Assembly (NCBI GenBank): GCA_035301285.1
Contig: DATGUN010000036.1
Coordinates: 1-38,537, forward strand
Reading direction: 5' to 3'
DNA length: 38,537 nucleotides
From: DATGUN01 sp035301285
Lineage (GTDB): Bacteria > Bacillota > Bacilli > Bacillales > Amphibacillaceae
Part shown: piece by piece, positions 17,130 to 25,326 of the stretch
How positions within the stretch are numbered: the first letter of the stretch is position 1
Layout of the letters: every line of letters begins with the position of its first letter
Made by a program: the position numbers and the translations under genes
Notes under the pieces: generated by a model
Seen by the model: only the letters and a program-made list of their open reading frames with translations
Told to the model about the DNA's origin: nothing
Databases searched by the model: none

Positions 17130-18083
17130 TTGAAAATTTTAGTGACGGAAATCATGTGGAATGACGGCATTGAAGACTTAAGAAAAAAAGGCTATAAAGT
17201 TGATTATGATATGGAATTATCTCGAAAACGCGACGAATTATTAAAGATACTTCCTGATTATGATGCCGTCATTGTAAGAAATGAAACAAAGGTGGACACG
17301 GCTTTTCTAGATGCAGCCGAGCAAACGCGTGTCATCGGCCGCCTTGGTGTAGGGCTCGATAACATACATGTGGAGGAAGCTAGGGCCCGAAACATTCCTG
17401 TGATTACAGCCCGGAATGCAAATGCCACCTCTGTTAGTGAATATGTCATGGCAGCTATGCTTGATGCCTCAAGACCATTGACGGAAGCAGATCAAGACGT
17501 CAAGCAAGGAAATTGGAACCGGAAGTTATTCACGGGAAATGAATTGAATGGACGTGTGCTTGGCCTTATCGGGATGGGGGAGATCGCCCATCGCGTCGCT
17601 AAACGTGCAAAAGTGTTTGGAATGGAAGTGATAGGGTATGATCCGTTTGTGGCTCCGTTTGATCATGTCGTACAAGAAACGGGAATAGAGAAGGTGGATC
17701 AGTTGGAAGAATTATTAAGAGCTTCAGATTTTATCTCTATCCATGTTCCACTAACGTCCCAGACAAAATATATGATGAATCATAAAACATTTGAGTTGAT
17801 GAAGCCGGGAGCCTATCTGATCAATTCCGCACGTGGCGGTCTTATCAATGAACAGGCTATTGTAGATGCCGTCACCGAAAAGAAGATTGCCGGTGCTTAT
17901 TTGGATGTACTTGAAAAAGAACCCATTGATAAGCATTCTGCCCTTGCCAACATCGAAGCGATTAAATTATCGCCGCATATTGCCGGATCGACAGTGGAAG
18001 CACAATCCAGGACGGCTATGTTGATTGCAGCAGAAGTGGATAAGGTTCTGAATGGGCAGGCGTCGTTATGTCGGGTCAATTAG
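17130..18083 (+). CDS. D-2-hydroxyacid dehydrogenase (phosphoglycerate dehydrogenase-like, no ACT domain)
   Basis: NAD-dependent D-isomer 2-hydroxyacid dehydrogenase of 317 residues. The Rossmann core has GLIGMGEIAHRVA as the NAD loop and GYDP at the end of beta-2, where the Asp favours NAD over NADP. The catalytic trio is in NSARGGLINE (Arg), VLEKEP (Glu) and LSPHIAGST (His). It lacks the C-terminal ASB and ACT domains of serine-pathway SerA, so phosphoglycerate is only one option; glyoxylate, sulfolactate or other hydroxyacids are equally possible. The TTG at 17130 is chosen because GAGAGG ends eight bases before it; the in-frame GTG at 17121 and ATG at 17124 are too close to or inside that site. 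Confidence 0.82.
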   Translation: MKILVTEIMWNDGIEDLRKKGYKVDYDMELSRKRDELLKILPDYDAVIVRNETKVDTAFLDAAEQTRVIGRLGVGLDNIHVEEARARNIPVITARNANATSVSEYVMAAMLDASRPLTEADQDVKQGNWNRKLFTGNELNGRVLGLIGMGEIAHRVAKRAKVFGMEVIGYDPFVAPFDHVVQETGIEKVDQLEELLRASDFISIHVPLTSQTKYMMNHKTFELMKPGAYLINSARGGLINEQAIVDAVTEKKIAGAYLDVLEKEPIDKHSALANIEAIKLSPHIAGSTVEAQSRTAMLIAAEVDKVLNGQASLCRVN

Positions 18084-18183
18084 GGTGTTCATTCGGGGAT
18101 TTCAATCCCAGTCATATTAAAAATGTCCAAAACGGGAATGAATAAGGTAGGAACATCACTTACGACAAGATGGAGGGATAAAC

Positions 18184-19443
18184 ATGCCTTACCGGGAGGA
18201 ATTACCATATGATAAAGGATTGGATAACACGCTCGCTTTTATGAACGAAGGGTATCTGTATATGACCAACCGGCGACGAAAGTTCAACCGGGATATGTTC
18301 AGAACCCGTCTCATGGGTGGCAGACGAGTGATATGCATGGCAGGAAAAGAAGCAGCGGAAGTCTTTTATGACAATGATAAATTCAAGCGACAGGGTGCAG
18401 CGCCTGCGCGTGTGTTAAATACACTGTTCGGGCAGGATGGTGTCCAGACATTGGATGGGGAAGCACATGACCATCGGAAAAGCATGTTCATGCGTTTCAT
18501 GACTGATGACCGTTTGAAAGAAATGACGGACCTTTTCGAGGAAGAATGGATGCAGGTATTGGAAGAATGGGAAAAACGAGACAACGTTATTTTGTATGAC
18601 GAGGTGAAAAAAATCCTTGCCATGGCGGTTTGTCGATGGGTAGGGGTCCCAATCGATGACAAGGCAATCGATAACTTCAGTCAAGAACTTGCCGATATGT
18701 TCGAATCAGCCGAAAAAATCGGCATGAAGCATATAAAAGGCAAAAGGTCCCGTAAAAAAATGGAAGATTGGCTCGGGAAATTGATTGATGCAATCCGGAC
18801 AGGGAAAATTGATATATCGGAACAGAAACCGTTTTATCAAATCGCCACACACCGTGATTTGGAAGGGAATTTGCTCGACAAGCAGATCGCATCCGTGGAA
18901 GTGCTTAATTTATTGCGACCCACTGTTGCTATTTCCGTTTATATTGCGTTGCTTGCGTTGGCACTGGAGGATTTTCCCGAAGAAAGGGAGAAATTGAAAT
19001 CAGCAGATGATGCGTATTACAAAATGTTTGTCCAAGAAACGCGTCGGTATTATCCATTCTTTCCGGTGGTTCCCGCTATTGTAAAAAAGGACTTTCTGTG
19101 GGGTGGCCATGATTTCAAAGAAGGAACGCTTGTGTTATTGGATTTGTATGGCAATAATCATCATCCGGACTTGTGGGAGAATCCGGATGCTTTTGACCCT
19201 GAACGTTTTCAGGAGTGGGACGGCAGTCTATATGATCTTGTCCCCCAAGGAGGCGGGGAATATATCACTGGTCACCGTTGTCCCGGGGAGTGGTTGACGA
19301 TTGCTGTGATGCAACGAACCCTGGATATCATGGTGAACAAAATGGATTATGCTGTGCCGGAGCAAGATCTTAGCTTAAGCATGACAAAAATGCCAAGTGT
19401 CCCGAAAAGTGGCATGGTGTTGAATGATGTGAAGCAAATATAA
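18184..19443 (+). CDS. cypC: cytochrome P450 CYP152, fatty-acid peroxygenase
   Basis: A 419-residue P450 of the CYP152 family (P450-BSbeta, OleT, SPalpha), which uses H2O2 directly to hydroxylate or decarboxylate long-chain fatty acids and needs no reductase. Heme Cys366 is in GHRCPGEW. Arg245-Pro246 in LLRPTVAI replaces the usual acid-alcohol pair and binds the substrate carboxylate, the hallmark of the family. RRYYPF and FDPERF are also typical. At the position of BSbeta Gln85 / OleT His85 the protein has Gln88 (GVQTLDG), pointing to alpha/beta-hydroxylation rather than alkene formation. GGAGGG precedes the ATG. The gene converges on an MFS exporter with 13 bases between stops. No FatR-like regulator is next to it. 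Confidence 0.93.
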   Translation: MPYREELPYDKGLDNTLAFMNEGYLYMTNRRRKFNRDMFRTRLMGGRRVICMAGKEAAEVFYDNDKFKRQGAAPARVLNTLFGQDGVQTLDGEAHDHRKSMFMRFMTDDRLKEMTDLFEEEWMQVLEEWEKRDNVILYDEVKKILAMAVCRWVGVPIDDKAIDNFSQELADMFESAEKIGMKHIKGKRSRKKMEDWLGKLIDAIRTGKIDISEQKPFYQIATHRDLEGNLLDKQIASVEVLNLLRPTVAISVYIALLALALEDFPEEREKLKSADDAYYKMFVQETRRYYPFFPVVPAIVKKDFLWGGHDFKEGTLVLLDLYGNNHHPDLWENPDAFDPERFQEWDGSLYDLVPQGGGEYITGHRCPGEWLTIAVMQRTLDIMVNKMDYAVPEQDLSLSMTKMPSVPKSGMVLNDVKQI

Positions 19444-19456
19444 GCAGGAGTCCATT

Positions 19457-21019
19457 CTATTTGTTGCCTGTTTTGGGTAAAAAAATCGTTACCACGAGTG
19501 TCACTGCAGCAAATGCGAACAATCCCCAATGAACACCATGCAAGGAATGAGTCAAACCGTCTTTCAAAATATGCAATGTTTGTTCAGACATGTCTTTTGA
19601 TGTTGAATGATTAAGAATGGTGTTCGTGGTATTAATGGAAATCGGCTCATTGAGTTGTTCGCCGTTATCAGCTAGATACTGTTTTAATCTTGAATTCAAA
19701 ATGCCACCTAAGAGTGCTGCTCCAAGTGCACTCCCGATCATGCGCATGAACATATTGGATGCTGTTGCGACTCCGCGCATTTTCCAGTCGACATGATTTT
19801 GAATTGAAACGATAAACGTCGTCGTGGTCAAACCCATACCGATTCCTGTGATAAAGGATCCGACAGCGGCCCAAATGGGTCCTTTTGACGGGTCCATCAA
19901 AACAAAAAACGAGGATCCTATGAGAAGGGAGATACTTCCCAGCATGGCGGTTGTGCGGTAACCGATTTTCAAGAAAATGTATCCCGCAAAAGTGGAGGCG
20001 AGTGGCCAGCCAACTGACATCATCGTCAGTGTAAATCCGGCAATGACAGCTGAATATCCCATAACACCTTGAACATATGTCGGCAGGAAACTGGACAGGC
20101 CAATCATGATGGCGCCTGAGGTTAATGTTGCCACATTGGCCAAAGCAATCAGCGGCTCACGCCAAATTCTGAGTGGCATCATCGGTGAAGGTGTTTTTGT
20201 TTCATGCCACAGAAAAGCGAACATGGTGAGTGCAAAAATACCGATGATTACAAAAGTGGGTGATGACAGCCAATGCCAGTTGACGCCGCCTTCAATCAAT
20301 AAAATCATCAACGCGGATACAGACATAAAGAATAGCCCAGAACCGACATAATCAATTTTGTGTCGCTGTTTTTCCACTTCTTCGTGGAGAAACAACCATA
20401 CACCGATCATGCCGACAATTCCGAGTGGCACGTTCATCCAGAAAATCCATGCCCAATCGGAAAAGCGCACAATCAATCCTCCTGCGAGTGGCCCGATGAT
20501 GGCTGAAATTCCCCAAACACTGGCCAGATAACCTTGGACTTTCGCGCGTTCTTCAACGGTGTACATGTCCCCGACAATCGTTGTGGTGATGGGTTGGACG
20601 GCACCTGCGCCAACGCCTTGTATGAACCGGAATATCACAAGCATCAACATAGATGTTGCAAATCCACATAATATTGATCCTGTTAAAAAAATCACGATCC
20701 CAATCATGAAAATAGGTTTGCGTCCAAACAAGTCTGCTAGTTTGCCATAAATTAGAGTTGTGACGGCATTCATTAATAGAAAAGACGAAAATACCCAGCT
20801 ATATAAGGAAAAACCACCAAGATCACTGACGATATTTGGCATAGCAGTCGCGACAATTGTTCCTTCGATGGCAGACATGAACATCGCAATAATCAAAGAT
20901 ATGAGAACAAGTGGACGACGTGTTTTTTTGTTGATGGTTGTAGCGATATCGAAAACCCCATCGATCGTATCCCCCTGCAGAAACGTTTGAAAATGCTGTG
21001 CGCGATCATTTACGGCCAA
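19457..21019 (-). CDS. DHA2-family MFS transporter (EmrB/QacA type)
   Basis: About 520 residues with the 14-helix pattern of proton-driven drug exporters of the DHA2 family. AIEGTIVATAMPNI in helix one is motif D1 with its conserved acid; YGKLADLFGRKP is motif A; IIGPLAGG is motif C of exporters. The substrate is unknown; in this family dyes, detergents and antibiotics are common. The start is unclear. The frame opens with a TTG at 21019, eight bases from the aspartase stop and without a ribosome binding site. A well-placed GGGGG then ATG (20961) exists, but in the wrong frame, with an A7 run (20929-20923) between it and the first helix. Hence the first ~34 residues are uncertain. Confidence 0.85.
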   Translation of the reverse strand: MAVNDRAQHFQTFLQGDTIDGVFDIATTINKKTRRPLVLISLIIAMFMSAIEGTIVATAMPNIVSDLGGFSLYSWVFSSFLLMNAVTTLIYGKLADLFGRKPIFMIGIVIFLTGSILCGFATSMLMLVIFRFIQGVGAGAVQPITTTIVGDMYTVEERAKVQGYLASVWGISAIIGPLAGGLIVRFSDWAWIFWMNVPLGIVGMIGVWLFLHEEVEKQRHKIDYVGSGLFFMSVSALMILLIEGGVNWHWLSSPTFVIIGIFALTMFAFLWHETKTPSPMMPLRIWREPLIALANVATLTSGAIMIGLSSFLPTYVQGVMGYSAVIAGFTLTMMSVGWPLASTFAGYIFLKIGYRTTAMLGSISLLIGSSFFVLMDPSKGPIWAAVGSFITGIGMGLTTTTFIVSIQNHVDWKMRGVATASNMFMRMIGSALGAALLGGILNSRLKQYLADNGEQLNEPISINTTNTILNHSTSKDMSEQTLHILKDGLTHSLHGVHWGLFAFAAVTLVVTIFLPKTGNK

Positions 21020-21025
21020 CTGTAG

Positions 21026-22441
21026 TTACTTGTTTTTCAAAAACTCGCTGCCGGCAATGCCAGGAGTCGTCATTTCGCGTGGATCAAGGATGATATTCAG
21101 TTCTTTTTCAGATAATAGATCATGTACTTTGCATATTTCTTTGATGGTAAGTCCTGTCTCAATGGCTTGTTTGACAACCCTTGACGCTGTTTCGTATCCC
21201 AAATGCGGATTCAAAGCGGTGATGATGCCATAACTTTCCTCAACATATTCACGGCACCGTTTGACATTCGCTTCCATGCCGCTGATCGCATAACGGGTAA
21301 ATACGTCCAGACCATTACGCATGATTTTCAACGATTGCAGTAAATTTAAGATGAATACCGGCCCCATGACATTCAGTTCAAATTGACCCGCTTCCGATGC
21401 CATGCAGATTGATTGGTCATTCCCAGCAACTTGAAAAGCTACTTGATTGACGGTTTCGATCATAACCGGGTTTACTTTTCCAGGCATGATGGAAGAACCC
21501 GGTTGTTTGGCCGGAAGTGTCACTTCACGAAAGCCTGCCATCGGACCGGAAGCCATCAATCGGATGTCGTTGCACATTTTTGATATATTCATCGCTGATA
21601 CTTTGAGTGCTGCAGATAATGCCGTATAGCCATCTGTATTTTGTGTGTCATCAACCAGGTTTTTAACGGTATGTACTTTAAATCCAAGTTGTGCAGATAA
21701 CTGGGCGACGATTTTTTCGATGTATTCTGGCTTGGCATTCAGTCCTGTCCCGACAGCTGTCGCGCCCATGTTGATTTTCAGCATTTCTTTTGCGGCTTCG
21801 GTAATCCGTTTTATATCGCGTCCGATGACCTCGGAATAAGCGCTGAATTCTTGGCTTAACCGGATGGGAACGGCATCCTGCAAATGGGTTCGTCCCATTT
21901 TCAAAACGTCATGGAATTCATTTTCCTTTTTGGTTATTTCGGTTTTTAAATGGGTCATCGTTGTGATCAGATCTTCTGTCATCCGGTACGACGCTATCTT
22001 GATGGAAGTCGGGATCGTATCGTTTGTCGATTGTGACATGTTGACGTGCGTGTTGGGTGAACAGAAATCATAGTCTCCTTTTTTCCGTCCCAATATTTCC
22101 AAAGCCCGATTGGCCAAAACTTCATTCATGTTCATGTTGATGGATGTTCCTGCACCCCCTTGGATGGAATCGACGACAAATTGATCATCGTGTTTTCCAG
22201 CGATAACCTCATCTGAGGCAGCTACAATCGCTTCTCCGATGCCGTCGGATAGCATATCTGTATGCATGTTTGATATGGCGGCGGCTTTTTTGACCTCGGC
22301 AAGTGCACGGATCAATTCGGTATGTACGGGAATTTCGGTTATCGGGAAGTTTTCCAGTGCACGCATTGTCTGTACACCATAATAAACGTCTTCAGGTACT
22401 TGTTTGACTCCTAAGCTATCTTTTTCTTCACGTGTTCCCAT
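21026..22441 (-). CDS. aspA: aspartate ammonia-lyase (aspartase)
   Basis: 471 residues, converts L-aspartate to fumarate and ammonia. Family signatures: SQSTNDTIPTSI (substrate-binding), GRTHLQDAVPI, and the mobile catalytic loop GSSIMPGKVNPV with the base Ser in GSS. TNDT and the N-terminal KDSLGVKQVPEDVYYGVQT favour aspartase over fumarase, which has SSNDTFPTA-like text. Length fits B. subtilis AnsB (475). AAAGGAG lies nine bases before the ATG, and a TTGTAG-17-TATAAT promoter lies just upstream. An MFS gene follows after six bases and may be read on the same transcript. Feeding aspartate carbon into the TCA cycle is the expected role. Confidence 0.92.
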   Translation of the reverse strand: MGTREEKDSLGVKQVPEDVYYGVQTMRALENFPITEIPVHTELIRALAEVKKAAAISNMHTDMLSDGIGEAIVAASDEVIAGKHDDQFVVDSIQGGAGTSINMNMNEVLANRALEILGRKKGDYDFCSPNTHVNMSQSTNDTIPTSIKIASYRMTEDLITTMTHLKTEITKKENEFHDVLKMGRTHLQDAVPIRLSQEFSAYSEVIGRDIKRITEAAKEMLKINMGATAVGTGLNAKPEYIEKIVAQLSAQLGFKVHTVKNLVDDTQNTDGYTALSAALKVSAMNISKMCNDIRLMASGPMAGFREVTLPAKQPGSSIMPGKVNPVMIETVNQVAFQVAGNDQSICMASEAGQFELNVMGPVFILNLLQSLKIMRNGLDVFTRYAISGMEANVKRCREYVEESYGIITALNPHLGYETASRVVKQAIETGLTIKEICKVHDLLSEKELNIILDPREMTTPGIAGSEFLKNK

Positions 22442-22471
22442 GTACTGATGCTCCTTTTATATGTCATTTTC

Positions 22472-22500
22472 ATTATATCCTCGGAACACTTTTTCTACAA
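22472..22500 (-). promoter_or_regulatory. sigma-A promoter of the aspartase gene
   Basis: On the minus strand TTGTAG (22500-22495), 17 bases, then a perfect TATAAT (22477-22472), about 30 bases before the aspA start. Confidence 0.7.
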
Positions 22501-22580
22501 GAAAAGGGGGGATTTCCGACTGACTCAGAAAATAAACGAATATGATCCGAAAAATCGTTTGAAAGGATGAAGATGATAGA

Positions 22581-22685
22581 CAAAGAATAGAGAGGTTTCA
22601 TGGTTTGGATAAGTTGAAAGTGACGATTCATGAGATAACGATGATTGAGCAGGGTGTTGATTTAAGATATATTTCGTATATATGA
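22581..22685 (+). pseudogene. possible fossil of a tyrosine-recombinase C-terminus
   Basis: In one plus-strand frame the text HEITMIEQGVDLRYIS appears and stops soon after at TGA. EQGVDLRYI is very like the HLLEQGVDLRYIQELLGH block of tyrosine recombinases, but the catalytic HxLR and the Tyr are missing, and nothing else of the protein is visible. At best a relic of an integrase or IS-linked recombinase; ten matching residues could be chance. Confidence 0.25.
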
Positions 22686-22720
22686 GGAAGTTGGATGTAT
22701 GGGAATGTGTGGTAATAAGA

Positions 22721-22761
22721 ATCGATTACAGAAGTTGCCTGTTACAACTTCTGTAATCGAT
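22721..22761. repeat. perfect 17-bp inverted repeat (hairpin)
   Basis: ATCGATTACAGAAGTTG (22721-22737) and its exact reverse complement (22745-22761) flank a 7-base loop, CCTGTTA. There is no T-run on either side, so it is not a normal terminator. The arms are longer and cleaner than any other stem in the window. Confidence 0.8.
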
Positions 22762-22808
22762 CTGTTGAAGGAGCTTGAATATGCCTAGTTGCGCTTATGA
22801 CTTCTACT

Positions 22809-23093
22809 TTATTGTCTGTGTTTTCGATCCATTTTATCGATGCCGTTCCGATCGAGATATCGATTTTGTTCATGGCGATTGTTTCTATCCCGGTTTGGTC
22901 TGTTCATTCCGCCATCGATATTCCGTTTATTATTGTTGTCGGTATTTTCGTATTTCGTGTTTTCATAATTGGTATTTTCCGGGTTGTTGTCTTCTTGTGG
23001 AACATCATTATTATTATCCGTAGGGCCACAAGCACCCACTAGTGATAAAGCAAGAATGGGCGCACCTAATTTGAACATCCATTTTTTTCTCAC
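22809..23093 (-). CDS. small Asn-rich lipoprotein
   Basis: 94 residues. Signal peptide MRKKWMFKLG followed by a hydrophobic core and the lipobox LVGAC, so lipidation at Cys22 is expected. The mature part is low-complexity and hydrophilic: Asn/Asp/Glu with the near-repeat NYENTKYENT, then an Arg/Asn-rich tail ending DRKHRQ. No folded domain is evident; it may be a spacer or a positively charged surface tether. The GTG at 23093 is chosen because GGAGG lies eight bases before it; the longer frame from 23162 lacks one. Unknown family. Larger lipoproteins in this window share the same kind of Asn-rich linker. Confidence 0.65.
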   Translation of the reverse strand: MRKKWMFKLGAPILALSLVGACGPTDNNNDVPQEDNNPENTNYENTKYENTDNNNKRNIDGGMNRPNRDRNNRHEQNRYLDRNGIDKMDRKHRQ

Positions 23094-23349
23094 TGTGTTA
23101 CCCTCCTTCATTGTTAGTTTAACCAGCATGGATAAAGTCATGCATGAAGTGATGGTATACAAATCGCACCGGATGAAAATGCGTTGTCCTTTATATCAAA
23201 TCATAATATTGATGCAGGTTTACAAAATGGTATTTGATTTGGTTAATGTGATGCTTGCCGAAACAACCGTTGAACAAGGCCCAATCATTCATGAAAACGG
23301 CCAATACATCGGAATCACAAACATCCATTAATCGTATTCGGGTTCGATA

Positions 23350-23550
23350 CTATTCATCCTTGTATACATGTTCCGCATCAGTTGATTCATCTGTCAGCAC
23401 TTCATTTGTGGACTTTTTGAATTCTTTTAGTGTTTGGCCGAAAGCTTTTCCGATTTCCGGCAACTTCTTGGGTCCGAAAATGATGAGTGCAATGATCATA
23501 ATCAAAATCATGCTTGGAATACCGATACTGCCTAATCCCATAGGGTTCAC
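23350..23550 (-). CDS. tatA: Sec-independent protein translocase, TatA/E type
   Basis: 66 residues: a short periplasm-facing N-terminus, one membrane helix (about 10-24, IPSMILIMIIALIIF), the hinge FGPKKLPEIG (from residue 25), an amphipathic helix GKAFGQTLKEFKKST, and an acidic tail. This is the full TatA layout. TatA multimers form the pore part of the twin-arginine system for folded proteins. It starts 20 bases after the GMC gene and has its own weak GGGGTG site. Because the first gene of this operon encodes an RR-signal protein, this TatA is probably dedicated to that substrate, as B. subtilis TatAd is to PhoD. TatC is not in the window. Confidence 0.92.
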   Translation of the reverse strand: MNPMGLGSIGIPSMILIMIIALIIFGPKKLPEIGKAFGQTLKEFKKSTNEVLTDESTDAEHVYKDE

Positions 23551-23570
23551 CCCGCTTTTGTCAAAGTATG

Positions 23571-25325
23571 CTAAACATGTTGCTGTTTGCGTTTGGCGGT
23601 TGCGAGCTGACCGCCTTCATCAAGATATTTTTCAACGCCTTCAGCGGCTCGGTATGATAACGCACAAATCGTTGGGGTTGGATGATGGCCACCGTGTTGT
23701 GGGAAGGCTGACCCACCGACAACAAACAAATTGTCTACATCCCACATTTGCAGGTAAGTGTTGACGGCTGATGTATCTGGATCATCTCCCATAACAACAC
23801 CACCGGTATAATGACCACCGGTAAAGGCGTTGTCGAATTCTTCCGGCGCTTCGTCATCATCGATGATATCCGCACCCATTTCTTCCATGATTTCATGACA
23901 TTTTTCGATGCCGAATTTCGCAATGTTTCTTTCGTTATCACCAAATGAATAGGTTACACGGATAAGTGGGTCGCCGTATTCATCTTTATATGTCGGATCC
24001 AGATCCAGATAGTTATGCCAGTACGACATCACAACGGGGGTATACCAAAGAACAAGGCTTCTGTACGCATAATATAAGGAATCCTTTTTGTATTCCTTAC
24101 CCCATGTTGGTGTGTCATCAGGGATGATGGTGCTGCTTTTGATAGGAGCATCACCGTATTGTCTCAGTTCAATGGCGCCACCGCCGATAAAGTCAACGTC
24201 AGAATGGTCGAAATTATCCGCTTGATAGTCATTGAGCGCCGCTCCTAATGCACCTGCACCCATATATAGATTAAAGCGTTTATCTTTGAAAAATCCGCGC
24301 GCACCGTTGAAAGCGGAATTATATTGTCCGTTGAAATTCCGGCCGATGATGCCCTTGCGTGTTTCTGGATCATATGGTTCACCGATTCCAGATAACATCA
24401 ATAAGCGGTTGTTCGTAAATGCCATCGCGGATAGGACAACGACATCTGCCGGCTGCTCATATTCTTCCCCGGTTTTTTCGTCGACATACATGACGCCGGT
24501 TGCTTTGGAATTGTCTTTATCGTATAAAACACGACGGACGTATGATTCAGTCCGTAGTTCAAAATTATCATGTTCCATTGCTGTCGGGACTACTGTCGCG
24601 AGTGGATCTGATTTGGCAGTGAAGTCACAGCCGTTTCGGGTGCAGAAAGAACAGTACATGCAAGGATTGAGCTTTTGCCCATCCGGATTCTCATAAGACT
24701 CCGACATATTTCCAGCAGCAATTTGGAAGGGATGCAAGTCCATTTTTTTTGCTGCATCCTTAAATAGTTTTAATGCTGGTGTTTCCTTGAGTGGGGGGTT
24801 CGGCCATTCATTTTTACGTTCAGGTGCGAGCGGATCTTGCTCTCCAGAAATACCAGCCGTTTTCTCCCATTTATCATAATACTTTTCCATTTCGTCATAG
24901 GTTATCCCCCAGTCTTGCAAGTTCATATCTTCGGGGATTTTATCTTTTCCGTACTTTTCGACTGTTTTAGAGTAGATTTCAAAGTCGTAAGGCCAGTAAC
25001 GGTATGTAGCTCCTGCCCAGTGCACACCGCCGCCACCCAAATCGGTTCCGGTTTCCAGGAAATCCCTGGTTCGTGCTGGTAAAGCTGTTTCGTCCATTTT
25101 TGTCCTGGACGTAATGGTTTCCGGGGAAAGATTTTGCATCATTTTATCACGGATGCTGAATTTCAATTCATCTTTGACACCGACATAATCATCACGTTCT
25201 CTGTAACCGCCACGTTCGAGGGCAACGACCTTCTTGCCTGCTTTGGCCATTTCTGCACTCATAATGCCACCTGCCCAGCCGACACCGACAACCACGACAT
25301 CAACTTTATCTAATTTCTTAGCCAT
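23571..25325 (-). CDS. GMC-type FAD-dependent oxidoreductase (gluconate/sugar dehydrogenase large-subunit-like)
   Basis: 584 residues. The N-terminal FAD fold has VVVVGVGWAGG (dinucleotide loop at 14-19) and ALERGG at the end of beta-2. GTDLGGGGVHWAGATYR is the GMC second signature region, and GGSAFPQHGGHHPTPTIC near the C-terminus holds the catalytic His pair region. A Cys cluster, CMYCSFCTRNGC, is typical of the bacterial membrane gluconate/2-ketogluconate/sorbitol dehydrogenase flavoproteins. It has no signal peptide of its own. The ATG at 25325 is chosen (GGAGGAG 11 bases upstream), one base after the stop of the subunit-3 gene, so the two are translationally coupled. Substrate unknown; a polyol or sugar acid is likely. 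Confidence 0.88.
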   Translation of the reverse strand: MAKKLDKVDVVVVGVGWAGGIMSAEMAKAGKKVVALERGGYRERDDYVGVKDELKFSIRDKMMQNLSPETITSRTKMDETALPARTRDFLETGTDLGGGGVHWAGATYRYWPYDFEIYSKTVEKYGKDKIPEDMNLQDWGITYDEMEKYYDKWEKTAGISGEQDPLAPERKNEWPNPPLKETPALKLFKDAAKKMDLHPFQIAAGNMSESYENPDGQKLNPCMYCSFCTRNGCDFTAKSDPLATVVPTAMEHDNFELRTESYVRRVLYDKDNSKATGVMYVDEKTGEEYEQPADVVVLSAMAFTNNRLLMLSGIGEPYDPETRKGIIGRNFNGQYNSAFNGARGFFKDKRFNLYMGAGALGAALNDYQADNFDHSDVDFIGGGAIELRQYGDAPIKSSTIIPDDTPTWGKEYKKDSLYYAYRSLVLWYTPVVMSYWHNYLDLDPTYKDEYGDPLIRVTYSFGDNERNIAKFGIEKCHEIMEEMGADIIDDDEAPEEFDNAFTGGHYTGGVVMGDDPDTSAVNTYLQMWDVDNLFVVGGSAFPQHGGHHPTPTICALSYRAAEGVEKYLDEGGQLATAKRKQQHV

Positions 25326-25326
25326 C

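Larger units (their letters stand above)
22442..22808. other. 367-base stretch with promoter, hairpin and possible gene fossil
   Basis: No intact gene is seen. It contains the aspartase promoter (22472-22500), a possible 10-residue tyrosine-recombinase remnant (about 22647-22676) and a perfect 17-bp hairpin (22721-22761), described separately. The rest shows no structure I can name. Confidence 0.5.

Noticed and set aside
22969..23331. 120-codon plus-strand open frame over the Asn-rich lipoprotein start, with an intriguing tail VEQGPIIHENGQYIGITNIH
   Set aside because: It overlaps the lipoprotein's signal-peptide region on the opposite strand, has no ribosome binding site, and the tail matches no family I know. 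The lipoprotein frame has SD, GTG and lipobox in order.
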